A DNA stretch of 64,000 nucleotides from Dallia pectoralis (lineage: Eukaryota; Chordata; Actinopteri; Esociformes; Umbridae), in contig CM055747.1 in NCBI GenBank assembly GCA_029465975.1, positions 6,723,436-6,787,435 of the forward strand, in the 5' to 3' direction. Of the stretch, positions 48,177-59,864 are shown in pieces. The notes below the pieces were generated by a model that was not told where the DNA came from, did not search any database, and saw nothing but the letters and a program-made list of their open reading frames with translations. A program made the position numbers and the translations under genes. Within the stretch, counting starts at the first letter, position 1. Every line of letters starts with the position of its first letter.

Positions 48177-49026
48177 ACAAGTCCAACCCTCCCTGTCCTC
48201 CCCTCCCTGCGTCCCCCTCCCTGCGCCCCCCTCCCTGTCCTCCCCTCCCTGCGTCCCCCTCCCTGTCCAACCCTCCCTGTCCTCCCCTCCCAGCGTCCCC
48301 CTCCCTGTCCTCCCCTCCCTGCGTCCCCCTCCCTGTCCTCCCCTCCCTGCGTCCCCCCCCTGTCCAACCCTCCCTGTGTCCCCCTCCCTGCGTCCCCCTC
48401 CATGCGTCCCCCTCCCTGTCCAACCCTCCCTGTGTCCCCCTCCCTGCGTCCCCCTCCCTGTCCTCCCCTCCCTGCGTCCCCCTCCCTGTCCAACCCTCCC
48501 TGTGTCCCCCTCCCTGCGTCCCCCTCCCTGTGTCCCCCTCCCTGCGCCCCCTCCCTGTCCTCCCTCCCTGCGTCCCCTCCCTGTGTCCCCCTCCCTGCGC
48601 CCCCCTCCCTGTCCTCCCCCCTGCGTCCCCCTCCCTGTCCAACCCTCCCTGTGTCCCCCTCCCTGCGTCCCCCTCCCTGTGTCCCCCTCCCTGCGTCCCC
48701 CTCCCTGCGTCCCCCTCCATGCGTCCCCCTCCATGCGTCCCCCTCCCTGTGTCCCCTCCCTGTGTCCCCCACCCTGCGTCCCCCTCCCTGCGCCCCCTCC
48801 CTGCGTCCCCCTCCCTGCGCCCCCCCCTGTCCTCCCCCCCTGCGTCCCCTCCCTGTCCAACCCTCCCTGTGTCCCCCACCCTGCGTCCCCCTCCCTGCGC
48901 CCCCTCCCTGCGTCCCCCTCCCTGCGTCCCCCTCCCTGTCCAACCCTCCCTGCGTCCCCCTCCCTGCGTCCCCCACCCTGCGTCCCACTCCCTGTGTCCC
49001 CCTCCCTGTGTCCCCCGCCCTGCACC
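48177..49026 (+). repeat. 15-bp C-rich minisatellite, 850 bp
   Basis: More than 50 copies of CCTCCCTGCGTCCCC and variants (GTGTCCCC, GTCCTCCC, GTCCAACC). The minus strand is G-rich with repeated GGG/GGGGG runs. Because 15 is divisible by three and stops are absent, open frames of 220-340 codons appear in several frames on both strands; these are artefacts. Confidence 0.97.
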
Positions 49027-49919
49027 AGACTGTCTGTAATGTGTACGGGCTGTGTGCCACACTCCTTTGATCTGGTCTAACATATCGTTATGTACTTACA
49101 AAGTAAGACCCGTGTCTTTGATCAGAGTAACAGGCTGGCCGATTGCTGTGTCACACCAACACCCATCATTAGCCCCTCCGCACTGCCTGCACCTTTCATA
49201 CACACATGCATATTATAGCTTGTGAAAGAAGAAAACAAAGGTAGTGATGCCACTCGGGCCTTTCCTACATCAGCTACATTCAGGTTGGTTTCGATTGGTA
49301 ATTACACATTAACTCGCAAGTCAGCAAAAATATAGACTTGCAGGTTAATTTGAAACAAGGAGGGTCAGACAACTCTGTTTGGCTGTAATTAGGGCACAAT
49401 CAAAAGGCCTTCAGGTATTCCTGCACAGTTTAGAGAAACATATTTTTTTTTGAGCATCACTTAGTAAAGGCTGCATGATTTAAAGCCATCGCGACTAAGA
49501 ACCGTGACTGTTAATAACAAATATAGACATGTATGGTAACTGCAATCCGCTCAAAAAGTAAATATTCAAATATGGTAAAATGTATGTCTCAATCTAATGT
49601 GGATGTTTATTATGTGACCAAGATTTCATGTTATCAAACAATTTGACTTGAGAGATTATGTTGGGTCAACTAATACTAATTGATATGTAAAGTGGATTAA
49701 ACCACAATGTGATATTTGAACAGGTCAGTCGTTGTCCAAATATTAGTTTTTCGTAAATAGCCAATCTTTTATATTTTACTCTATTAGATACCCACCTGGT
49801 GGGCAAAAAGAATAATGACCAGATACATTTAGTATTTACTGTAAACAGTTTGAGTTTTCCAGACAAATTCCGAAGCGTTAAAAAAAAAATGTTAAAAAAA
49901 TGTTCAACGAGATTTCATT
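49027..49919. other. no gene recognised
   Basis: Unique-looking AT-rich sequence between the C-rich minisatellite and a dispersed repeat. Nothing is supported. Confidence 0.4.
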
Positions 49920-50185
49920 TACAAGGTCAAACATGTCACTACTCCCTCCGAAGCTGCTTCTATGTCTTCTGGCCGATTTTACCGTTCAGTGTCACTGGCC
50001 TTCTAGCTGTCCTGTCTCATCCTGTCTTTTCAACCTAGTTCTCATTCCATAATTACAACTGCCTAAATATTTCCCCTGCTTTTCCCTTGTCTTTGTTCGT
50101 TATTGTTACATGTCGCATGAGTTTATTTCCAAAAGAAATGTGTCACAGTGCATAACACCCTGATGTATACGCGACTGCATGGAAG
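49920..50185 (+). repeat. dispersed repeat, copy 1
   Basis: Words in order: GTCACTACTCCCTCCGAAGC, TTCAGTGTCACTGGCCTTCT, then TTCTCATTCC, CTTGTCTTTGTTCGTTATTG, and a TTTATTTCC end. The same words in the same order occur at 56112-56400, so both are copies of one family. I do not know its class; it has no coding capacity. Confidence 0.6.
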
Positions 50186-52560
50186 CAGACAATCTAAAGT
50201 GTCTAATGTCTAAGAAACATATTGAAATAGATTATGTTCATTCATAGTGGACTACTGTTCAAAATGTGTTTTACATTGTTTGGTCTAGAACATGGAGGAC
50301 ACACTTTTCAGCTCACAGGGCCACATCATGCCTTTGAAAGTAAATGGAGGGCCACATCTATTTTGTAATTTGTTAATTATAATTTTTTGCGGGCAAGAAA
50401 AGGGCAATAATTAAAATATATACACATAACAGAAATAACTGACTGTTACAATGACCTATCTAAAATAATTATGTTTTGATGACTTAAACAATGTAGTTGC
50501 AGGCTGTCTTTTGGTGGCGCTCTAGACCACAGTAAAATCTGTGTTGTTGAGAGTAGGCTGCTGACCATAGAGAAGGATAGATGCCTAAACTTGTAACACG
50601 TTTTCTCCATCCATAAAGTAATAACTTTTCAAAGCTTCTTGTTTTGAACATACTGGGGAGTTTTTTGTGGCCACCATGCATCAATTCTTGTTGTTTCTAC
50701 ATTTGCGTTTAAACATTGCCAGTTTTTTGAGCCTGTGAATGTTATCAAAGTTGACACCATCTTGAAAATATACTCTGCATTTACTAGATTGGTGGAAAAA
50801 CACACAGTAGAGCATCCCACTGCAGTTTATCTTCTCAATACCTAAATGTCGGGGATCCAGTTTCAGTAAGTCTCTAAAACTCTTGCTATATTTGGTTAAA
50901 ATGGCACAAGTACAGAGACATATTGTCTGTCCATAGTCTGTTGTTCAGAGGTGTGTGTTGGTGATGAGTGAAAAACAGGGCCTCTGTGTCCTAACTCAAG
51001 GAGAAAAGGAGAACTGTCAAGGAGTCAGAGGAGTTTAGTCACAACATGTATTACAAAAAACACACACACATGCTTGGACACTGCAACGATTCCAGGCCCA
51101 CTGAGAACATCTAGTGGACTAGAAGGGCATTGCAGCACCCTGACAACACCTATATAAGTTTGATGTCACCTGAATCAGATGTGGGTGATTAGAGTGGGCA
51201 CTGCATGTTTAGATTGGGCGATTATGTTTGGTTTATAAGTCATTGGGTCTTGGTGCACGGGGTTGGATATTGTTTCTATGCCACATCAATGTATAGGGTG
51301 AGTGTTGAGTTAGAGTGCTGTTCCAATGTAATTAGTAAGTCGCTGTATATGGGCAATTTAATTTAATTTGTACAGTGTATAGTGTTTTCGCCGTTTACGG
51401 TTTGTTTCGATTTAAATAAACCCTTTTTATACTGATATACACACTCTGCGCCTGGCGTTCCTCTGCATTAAATCTAGATCATGGCAGACACACCAACTCA
51501 CAGCCACATCATCTGCCTCTACACATCATTTTGGCAGCATAATATAGTAGAAGATATACGCAGTCAGTGTAATGATAGTGTACCACAGCATACACTCAAC
51601 AGAAATGATTACGGGATTTACAAAAAGGCATCCAAAATGCAGGATTTTTTTGACTGAAGTGCTTCTGGTGTTAAATAGAAAGGTGACACCTCCCCTCAAA
51701 GCAATGACAGAACAAGCCAACTACCTCTGTATGTTCTTGGCTTCAACCTCTCTAGACACAGTTCTCTAAACTTCTGTTCAAACATGCACTGAACTTTTTC
51801 TTACATGTGAAACTATGTGTACACTTTCTAGACTGCTTGAACGAAAGCAAAAGGAACAGATAGTTTAAATGGACTGTTACTGTAATTCATCTTATTTCAA
51901 CAATGTGAGAGTAAATTAGGGATATCCCCTTGGAGTGCTGGACAGGGTAAAATGGCTGATTCTTTACATTGTGACGTTTAACAAGGCCATTACAAAAATC
52001 TTAAACAAGGTAATATTTCCTCAATTAACAAGCCAAAAATATTGTTGGAGTTTCCACATTCTCTTCACTGTCAAATTGTCCATCTTTAAAATGTTCAGCA
52101 TGACCACTGTTTAAACTCAACATAAACCCCTTCTACCTTTCTTTCTTCAATGGAGATCAGATATGAGCTTGCGCTGCCTTTGTAGTATGTTAAATTCCCC
52201 TTCTTCCACTCTTTCTTTCCCCTTAAAAACATTTGAACTTTGTTGGAAAACAGTGAAGACTGTTTTTTGCTGGTAGAGCGGCAGGCCAGATTTAATCTCA
52301 TTTTGCAGCAGCGCATGTGCACAGGATAAAGTGACTTTGACCGCTGGACCACCCCAGGTTGCTGTCATTGGTTTCTGAAAGGGATGTTGTTATGGCTGTC
52401 AGGCTGGTTGGTGGAGAGACTGACTGAGAAAGTTCCCTCCAGACATGGGTTCTTCTGGTACTCGCTATCATCTCAAATGCATTGTCTGAACGTATGTAGA
52501 ACGATGTGGGAAATAGAAGTTCCAAAAATTCGAACCACGGGCCACCAAATATTTTAATGT
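50186..52560. other. no gene recognised
   Basis: Apart from the LTR-like unit at 51060 I see no coding or structured element. A partial CTCF-like word, GGTGGCGCT, occurs at 50513. Confidence 0.35.
51060..51470 (+). repeat. possible LTR-like or retroposon unit
   Basis: CACCTATATAAG (TATA-like) at about 51150 is followed by TTTAAATAAACCCTTTTTAT (polyadenylation-like) at 51412 and a C/G-richer end (TCTGCGCCTGGCGTTCCTCT). Promoter, then poly(A) signal in a 400-bp unit recalls a solo LTR or a related non-autonomous family, but no terminal TG...CA or target duplication was proved. Confidence 0.25.
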
Positions 52561-52564
52561 CTTG

Positions 52565-52645
52565 GAAGTGGCCACAGTGTGTTCAGTGGTCTCAGATGCT
52601 TTCTCTAGTAGTTACATTGCAGCTTGGGTTTGAATCCGGCCCAAA
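52565..52645 (+). repeat. tRNA-type SINE head (candidate)
   Basis: TGTTCAGTGGTCTCAGATGC resembles an internal A box (TRGCNNAGTGG) and GGGTTTGAATCC, about 50 bp later, an internal B box (GGTTCGANTCC). Order, orientation and spacing fit the polymerase III promoter of a tRNA-derived SINE. The body and tail are not clearly defined. Confidence 0.4.
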
Positions 52646-53740
52646 AATATTTATTTTACCGCAGTTTTCTTTCATGTAAATTAGAAAAATGCCAGACAAA
52701 CTTTTAAGAAAGTCGTAGTTCGAGTAGTAGTTGAACCCACGACTGTATCCCTCCCTCAGACAGACAATGGAGCTTTCATGTCAGTTGGCTGAATCTCCAG
52801 TCACGCCATGGTCTTTAATTGGCAAAGAGTTGCATGTCAGCCCATAGCCTACAAGCTATTTAAGGGAAAGGCAATGAAAATAATGCCTTTAAACATAATA
52901 TTTCACACAGTGGTCGGCAATAAAACATGCACTCATGGAGTAGCGATGGGCTTAATAAAACCATACTTTTAAATATTCTTTGCTGAAAAGTAATGTAGTT
53001 GTGATGGGAGACAAAACAGCACTTTGGTTTTCAGCACAGGTCCAGTGAAGAATTTTTGAGAACTGGGTTCAATCGCTCACCTCAGTACAATGTATTTTAG
53101 TTGTATGCATCTCAGCACACATAATCTGATTAGTGGTGTATGTATCACGCTTCTTGCTGTAGCAGAGGGCATAAAGCCATATGCAGAGCCAGTTTTACCA
53201 GAGGAACTGACATAAACACTGAACTATAAAACTAAGTTGGGCTTCACAAAGTGACGACTACATTTACCAGAACAGCGATATATATCATACAAACACTCAC
53301 CTACAGACACGTGTAACCTGGAACAATGAAAAGTGATAGAACATACAAATGAGCCATACTAAATAGACCTCCTAAATACTAAAACAGAACCTGGTGTGCC
53401 TAATAGAACAACCAAACAGAAAGTAACAGGGTGGCCAACTAAAATAGAAACACAGAGTGAGGAATAGTCCTCACTCTTGACAGTATGCCACACTACTATT
53501 AGCCTGTGTATGTTTTTGTCTGTTTTCTAGCCATTATACTGCGGTGTTGCACTGAGTGAACCGATTTCTCTGGACGCAACAGACATCGGAATTCTGGCAC
53601 ACTGACATGGATGTTCACAGAAAGAAATGCTCAAAAAGCATGACACAGAAAAAGGGAAAACAGGGGAAGTACTGGCCTACATGCCCTGGGCTTGGTGTTA
53701 TTTTTAGATCATCCATGACAAGACCTTCTTTTGATTCACG
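52646..53740. other. no gene recognised
   Basis: Mixed sequence with further tRNA-like words in the opposite sense (GTTGAACCCACGACTGT at 52731), possibly more SINE debris. There is no coding evidence. Confidence 0.3.
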
Positions 53741-54039
53741 TTGATATACGCTACCGTTCAAAAGCTTGGGGTCACTGACAAATGTTCTTGTTTTGGAATG
53801 TTTTTTTTTGGTCCATTAAAATAACATAAATTGATTAGAAATACAGTGTACAGACAGCAAATGACTATTGGAGCTGAAGACGTTTGATTTCGGATGAGTC
53901 CTGTGCTTCAATGGCACGTTGTGTTTGTTAATCCACATGTTTTTTTAAAGGTTAATAGATCATTGGAAACGTTTTTTTCCCGATCAGCTTAGCAAAGTTT
54001 AAAACTGTATTGCTGTTTAAAGAAGTAGAACTGGCTGTA

Positions 54040-54446
54040 ATGACTTGCCGCTGAGGTCGATACAGGACTCAATCGCAGCTCCAAGCGTAGTTGTTTCATT
54101 CATGTTTACAAAAATAACAGACAGGCCGTGAAAACGCAATGGAGGCAACAACACTGGGAAACTGGAAAACTAAACTAAGAAACTAAGAGAGAACTTACAA
54201 ACAAAACATGAACATTGGAGAACTGTAGGAACGCAATAGGAACGGATTATGCGGAGAATGGAACAGCACAAACCGGAGAACCGCATAACAACCCCAATGC
54301 TTCCACAACGGGCGCCCACAAACGACTGATATATGTACATAACAAGACACAAGTGAAACCAATAGGAACTGATAACAACGCAAAAGTACTAGGGCAAAAA
54401 TACAAACAACGACACACAGGGACCAGGAGAGGGCAGTACGAGACAA
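54040..54446 (-). mobile_element. repeat nested inside the Tc1-like element
   Basis: The Tc1 text is continuous up to AGAACTGGCTGTAATGAC and resumes at TTTGATATCTACAGCATCAA; the 400 bp between does not belong to it. Read on the minus strand the insert begins near ACTGCCCTCTCCTGGTCCCT and ends near GAGTCCTGTATCGACCTCAG. That layout recalls a non-autonomous repeat family common in pike and salmonids (from memory). Exact ends and target duplication are not resolved. Confidence 0.5.
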
Positions 54447-54481
54447 TTTGATATCTACAGCATCAACATTTGTGGGTTCAA

Positions 54482-54785
54482 TTACAGCTCGAAATGGCCA
54501 GATATAAAAAATAATCTTCTGAAACCTGTCAGTCTATTCTTGTTCTGAGAAATGAAGGTTATTCTATGAGAGAAATTGCTAAGAAACTGAAGATCTTGTA
54601 CAATGCTGTGTACAATGCTGTGTACTACCATGCTGTGTACAACTCTCTTTACAGAACAGCACGCATCAAGCACGGCAGGCAGGCTCTAACCAGAATAGAA
54701 AGAGAAGTAGAAAGACCCGGTGCACAACTGAACAAGAGGACAAATGCAATAGTGTCTAGTTTGAGAAACAGACATCTCACAGGTC
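54482..54785 (+). pseudogene. Tc1 transposase N-terminal pseudogene
   Basis: The open frame from 54566 encodes MREIAKKLKILYNAVY then RPGAQLNKRTNA and VSSLRNRHLTG, matching the paired-type DNA-binding helices of a Tc1 transposase (family style: MREIAKKLKISYNAVYYSLHRT, SLRNRRLTSPQ). A local triplication of TACAATGCTGTG/TACTACCATGCTGTG (54600-54640) adds NAVY repeats to the recognition helix. No DDE catalytic domain follows. Confidence 0.7.
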
Positions 54786-54930
54786 TTCAAGATTCATATT
54801 GCCAGTTTCTTTGCTTCTTTATTAAGCACAACCGTTTTTGCAGCGCTAACAGACAACAATATATATCTACATTGTATTTCTAACAAATTTGATATTGTTT
54901 TAATGGACAAAACAAGGGAATTTTTACTTT

Positions 54931-56111
54931 TAAATTGTAATCTACATAATATGTACATTAGACAAGACATGAGGAATGAGCCTCAGCTCACTGAATGGTT
55001 GTTTCTGTCGTGTCTAATGACAAGCCCACCAAACACAAAAACACAAAAGCTGAAAATAGTTGGAACACAGCTTTTTGTAGCATTTTGTAGAGCAAGAGCA
55101 AATGGCACACTGTCTCCTGAATGTAATTCCAACAAGTTCAAATTATTCTTAGTTGGTTAATAATGCCATAATGCTCCAAGGCAGAAAAAATCATTATGAC
55201 CTGAGTTAATCGAATCTGCAATCTATCCAGCGCAGGGAGATTCGGAAAAAGTGGCTCAATTTGCGTCAGGACCTTGGCCTGAGATCATATTTAGCTCCTT
55301 CATAATCACATTTGAAGATGTGTCTAAATCTATTGCTCTAATGGGACCGATGGACAGACAGTTGTACACAGGAGGCAAACGGACAGGCAGTCTTAGAGCA
55401 TGTCACAGGCAGACCTGGTTAATAGGCATGTATTTTATCCTGTAGCCTGTTCAAACATCACCGATTTATTGACAAAGATGAAAACCAGAAAAGACTGCCG
55501 GTGATGGGATTAAAAGACACTTGCCTAGAAATTGAAAACAGTAGAAGTCATTAGCCAGAAGATATCTCATTACTCAAGCAGCAGAAAATGATCAGACTGA
55601 ATTGGTCATGACCAGGATAGGGTGTAAATAATGGTTTAAGTCTGATGGCGTCGTACATGTTAACTACTACTACTAGTTAACTGTATAGCCTGCGCCTCGA
55701 CTTCACCTGACTCTAATGCCACAGTGTTATTTAATTCACTTTAACTATATTCCACTCAACATATACACACCGATACACAAGCACACCTTCAGCTAACGAG
55801 GCCTACATTAATACATTATTTCGATTTGCGTTAAAATACCAGACTTTTTGTAATTTCTTTGGTTTTAATGGGAAGGAATGCAAAATTACATCGACGGTGG
55901 GAAGGTGTCAAAATTCCTCTGGACGGAAATTGTTATCATACATAAATAGGAACTCAATACGCACCTTCCTCTCATGACATCACTAGTTACCAACGTATGG
56001 TTCGGCCATGGCAACAACAAATAAATTGTTGCATAAACATAAAGATATTCATTGTGATGTGGACAAGACATCATGGCCAAATGCCAGAAACAGAATTGAC
56101 TAAATTAGAGC
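54931..56111. other. no gene recognised
   Basis: Unique-looking sequence, AT-rich, no supported feature. TACTACTACTAG at 55663 is a short triplet run. Confidence 0.35.
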
Positions 56112-56402
56112 GCCGTCACGGCTCCCTCCGATGCTGTCTCCGCTTCTTTGTCGGGAGCAGTTTGGCGTTCGTCATCACTGGCCTTCAGTCCACCCCGCTC
56201 CTCGTCTCGTCATTCCATTAGTCTTGTCTTGTCAACTCAGATGCCTGGTACACAAACCCTCATCAGTCCGTGTGTACGTTCCCACTGCTCACCCCTTGTC
56301 TTTGTGTGGTATTGTCGTTCATGTGAATCTGTAGTGCACGTTATTATCAGTTCTCATTTTGCCAATCATCGAATGACTATTAAACTTTGTCTAACAATGT
56401 GA
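56112..56402 (+). repeat. dispersed repeat, copy 2
   Basis: CCGTCACGGCTCCCTCCGAT, GTTCGTCATCACTGGCCTTC, CTCGTCATTCCATTAG and CCCCTTGTCTTTGTGTGGTA parallel the copy at 49920-50185, with indels. This copy ends near TTAAACTTTGTCTAACAATG. Both copies lie in the same orientation. Confidence 0.55.
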
Positions 56403-57184
56403 TTAACTATATGAACATTATGTAATTTGTGCACATAAATAGAGTACTTTTGTTTAGGAACCTCGGAGTAGGAACCTTTTGTTTTGATTACAATTATTTT
56501 TAATTGATGGATTTATTTGCATGTATTTTGCAGTTCATATGAAGTGATGTTTTAAATGTATATTGACGAATATATGAACTTATAGTTGCTTTGGCACACA
56601 AAAATAAAATGCATTAAGCAAATCTAGCAGATCAAAATAGTTTGCATTCATTCGCTATTAAATGATATTACCCTCGAATGCAAATATACAAAATAACATA
56701 AAATCCGTAAATCCCTAAATGCTAAATAAAACAACCAACAACCACAATAACCTGTCACACGGACTGTATATTACTTATTGTTTCTTACACACCCACGTTT
56801 TGCGATGGAGTTTCTCCCACCATGCTCTCCATTCGTAGATCACATTTAATTCTTTGCATGGAGATGGAAGGTCTATGACCAGTTCCCTCTACTAGGTGCA
56901 GATGATGCTGGTTGTGAGGATGTCAACTGGGTGGCTGCGTCATGCCAACAGTGATGTAGATGAAATGTTGCAGCAAGAGATTGGATGACTGGATTGGATG
57001 ATATTTCCTTCTGTGCGAGCATTTGGTGCCTGTTCTCGGTTGGCTGTGAAGTGGTTACGTAGAACAATGAGAAATTGAATGAATGATTCGAGGTTTTGTG
57101 TGTGCCGTGACTTTATGACATCAACACTACGCTGCTGCCTTCATATACAATGATGATTGTGCACCTTTCATCCTGCTGGTCTTG
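56403..57184. other. no gene recognised
   Basis: AT-rich to 56760, then mixed sequence leading into the 22-bp minisatellite. I see nothing coding. Confidence 0.35.
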
Positions 57185-57186
57185 GA

Positions 57187-58020
57187 GTAGGTGGAGTATT
57201 CTAAGGTGGAGTATTCTATCCTGGTAGGTGGAGTATTCTAACCTGGTAGTTGGAGTATTCTAAGGTGGAGTATTCTAACCTGGTAGTTGGAGTATTCTAA
57301 GGTGGAGTATTCTAACCTGGTAGGTGGAGTATTCTAACCTGGTAGGTGGAGCATTCTAACCTGGTAGGTGGAGCATTCTAACCTGGTAGGTGGAGTATTC
57401 TAAGGTAGAGTATTCTAACCTGGTAGGTGGAGCATTCTAACCTGGTAGGTGGAGCATTCTAACCTGGTAGGTGGAGCATTCTAACCTGGTAGGTGGAGTA
57501 TTCTAACCTGGTAGTTGGAGTATTCTAACCTGGTAGTTGGAGTATTCTAACCTGGTAGGTGGAGCATTCTAACCTGGTAGGTGGAGTATTCTAACCTGGT
57601 AGGTGGAGCATTCTAACCTGGTAGGTGGAGTATTCTAACCTGGTAGGTGGAGCATTCTAACCTGGTAGGTGGAGCATTCTAACCTGGTAGTTGGAGCATT
57701 CTAACCTGGTAGGTGGAGTATTCTAACCTGGTAGGTGGAGTATTCTAACCTGGTAGTTGGAGCATTCTAACCTGGTAGGTGGAGTATTCTAACCTGGTAG
57801 GTGGAGCATTCTAACCTGGTAGTTGGAGTATTCTAACCTGGTAGTTGGAGCATTCTAACCTGGTAGGTGGAGTATTCTAACCTGGTAGTTGGAGTATTCT
57901 AACCTGGTAGTTGGAGCATTCTAACCTGGTAGGTGGAGTATTCTAAGGTAGAGTATTCTAACCTGGTAGGTGGAGTATTCTAAGGTAGAGTATTCTAACC
58001 TGGTAGGTGGAGTATTCTAA
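57187..58020 (+). repeat. 22-bp minisatellite, about 38 copies
   Basis: The unit is GGTGGAGTATTCTAACCTGG plus TA, with two independent variable sites (GTATTC or GCATTC; TAGGT or TAGTT) and a short 15-bp form (AAGGTGGAGTATTCT) that appears only near the two ends of the array. Confidence 0.97.
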
Positions 58021-58159
58021 GGAGACTGGGCGAAGGATAAATGAAAAAAACAGAAAAGTTTCTTGGCAAAATAAATGTAAACAAACACAACCGACACAAC
58101 ACAAACAAATATGCACGACAAAAGCCACAAACACAGGAACATATATAAGGTGAGTGAGT

Positions 58160-59652
58160 AGAAATCGTTGTGCGTAATGGTGAGTCCCTGGTGAGGTAGA
58201 ACAGGTGTGTGTAATGGTGAGTCCCTGGTGAGGAGGTGGAACAGGTGTGTGTAATGGTAAGTCCCTGGTAAGGTGGTGGAACAGGTGTGTGTAATGGTGA
58301 GTCCAGGGTGAGGTGGAACAGGTGTGTGTAATGGTGAGTCCCTGGTGAGGAGGTGGAACAGGTGTGTGTAATGGTAAGTCCCTGGTGAGGAGGTGGAACA
58401 GGTGTGTGTAATGGTAAGTCCCTGGTAAGGTGGTGGAACAGGTGTGTGTAATGGTGAGTCCAGGGTGAGGTGGAACAGGTGTGCGTAATGGTGAGTCCCT
58501 GTTGAGGTGGAACAGGTGTGTGTAATGGTGAGTCCCTGGTGAGGTGGAACAGGTGTGCGTAATGGTGAGTCCCTGGTGAGGTGGAACAGGTGTGCGTAAT
58601 GGTGAGTCCAGGGTGAGGTGGAACTGGTGTGCGTAATGGGGAGTCCCTGGTGAGGTGGAACAGGTGTGTGTAATGGTGAGTCCAGGGTGAGGTGGAACAG
58701 GTGTGTGTAATGGTGAGTCCAGGGTGAGGTGGAACAGGTGTGCGTAATGGTGAGTCCCTGGTGAGGTGGAACAGGTGTGTGTAATGGTGAGTCCAGGGTG
58801 AGGTGGAACAGGTGTGTGTAATGGTGAGTCCAGGGTGAGGTGGAACAGGTGTGTGAAATGGTGAGTCCCTGGTGAGGTGGAACAGGTGTGCGTAATGGTG
58901 AGTCCCTGGTGAGGTGGAACAGGTGTGTGTAATGGTGAGTCCCTGGTGAGGTGGAACCGGGGTGTGTAATGGTGAGTCCAGGGTGAGGTGGAACAGGTGT
59001 GCGTAATGGTAAGTCCCTGGTGAGGTGGAACAGGTGTGTGTAATGGTGAGTCCCTGGTGAGGTGGAACAGGTGTGTGTAATGGTGAGTCCAGGGTGAGGT
59101 GGAACAGATGTGTGTAATGGTGAGTCCAGGGTGAGGTGGAACAGGTGTGTGTAATGGTGAGTCCCTGGTGAGGTGGAAGAGGTGTGTGTAATGGTGAGTC
59201 CCTGGTGAGGTGGAACAGGTGTGTGTAATGGTGAGTCCAGGGTGAGGTGGAACAGGTGTGCGTAATGGTGAGTCCCTGGTGAGGTGGAACAGGTGTGTGT
59301 AATGGTGAGTCCAGGGTGAGGTGGAACAGGTGTGCGTAATGGTGAGTACCTGGTGAGGTGGAACAGGTGTGCGTAATGGTGAGTCCCTGGTGAGGTGGAA
59401 CAGGTGTGTGTAATGGTGAGTCCCTGGTGAGGTGGAACAGGTGTGTGTAATGGTGAGTCCAGGGTGAGGTGGAACAGATGTGTGTAATGGTGAGTCCAGG
59501 GTGAGGTGGAACAGGTGTGTGTAATGGTGAGTCCCTGGTGAGGTGGAAGAGGTGTGTGTAATGGTGAGTCCGTGGCGAGGTGGAATCAGTGTGTGTAATG
59601 GTGAGTCCAGGGTGAGGTGGAACAGGTGTGTGTAATGGTGAGTCCCTGGCGA
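58160..59652 (+). repeat. 37-bp minisatellite, about 40 copies
   Basis: The unit is AGGTGTGTGTAATGGTGAGT, then CCCTGGTGAGGTGGAAC. Variants include CCAGGGTGAGG for CCCTGGTGAGG, GTGCGTAATGG, and a 40-bp form with GAGGAGG at the left end. A 10-unit (370-bp) block is duplicated within it. The unit has no stop in any minus-strand frame, so open frames of 559 and 604 codons arise artificially. Confidence 0.97.
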
Positions 59653-59864
59653 CTGAGACAGGCAAAGGTGGCACCTTACGACAGTGCCAAGGTTATTTTG
59701 AAACAACATATCATTATTGATATTTTGTGCATTGGATACTCTTGGACCAGTACAGTAATGTGAAGATTTCAAGTTGCAGCAGCTTGGACATTCCCTACCA
59801 CGTTTGGCTAAACTTATGAGTTTCAGCCTACTCAGGTCACTTTAAAGGCTATAAAAAACAGTTG

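Larger units (their letters stand above)
53748..54930 (+). mobile_element. Tc1-like transposon, interrupted and truncated
   Basis: The left end reads CTACCGTTCAAAAGCTTGGG then GTCACTGACAAATGTTC, the signature terminus of a fish Tc1-like family. TCCATTAAAATAACATAAAT and AGAAATACAGTGTA (53811-53850) recur inverted at 54866-54915 (ACATTGTATTTCTAACAAAT, TTTTAATGGAC), showing long subterminal inverted repeats. The right end fades after about 54930. The 5' region of the transposase remains at 54482-54785; the catalytic part is deleted. A different repeat is inserted at about 54040-54446. Confidence 0.75.

Noticed and set aside
48049..49083. 344-, 323-, 310-, 297- and 288-codon open frames on both strands
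   Set aside because: Products of the 15-bp C-rich minisatellite; several frames on both strands are open at once, which is a repeat artefact.
52565..52645. genuine tRNA gene
   Set aside because: A and B box-like words are present, but no cloverleaf can be closed around them; better explained as a SINE head.
57958..59772. 604- and 559-codon open frames (minus strand), HTCSTSPGTHHYT-like repeats
   Set aside because: They arise from the 37-bp minisatellite, whose unit lacks stops in every minus frame; because 37 is not divisible by three, all frames rotate. No domain, no splice context, no codon constraint.
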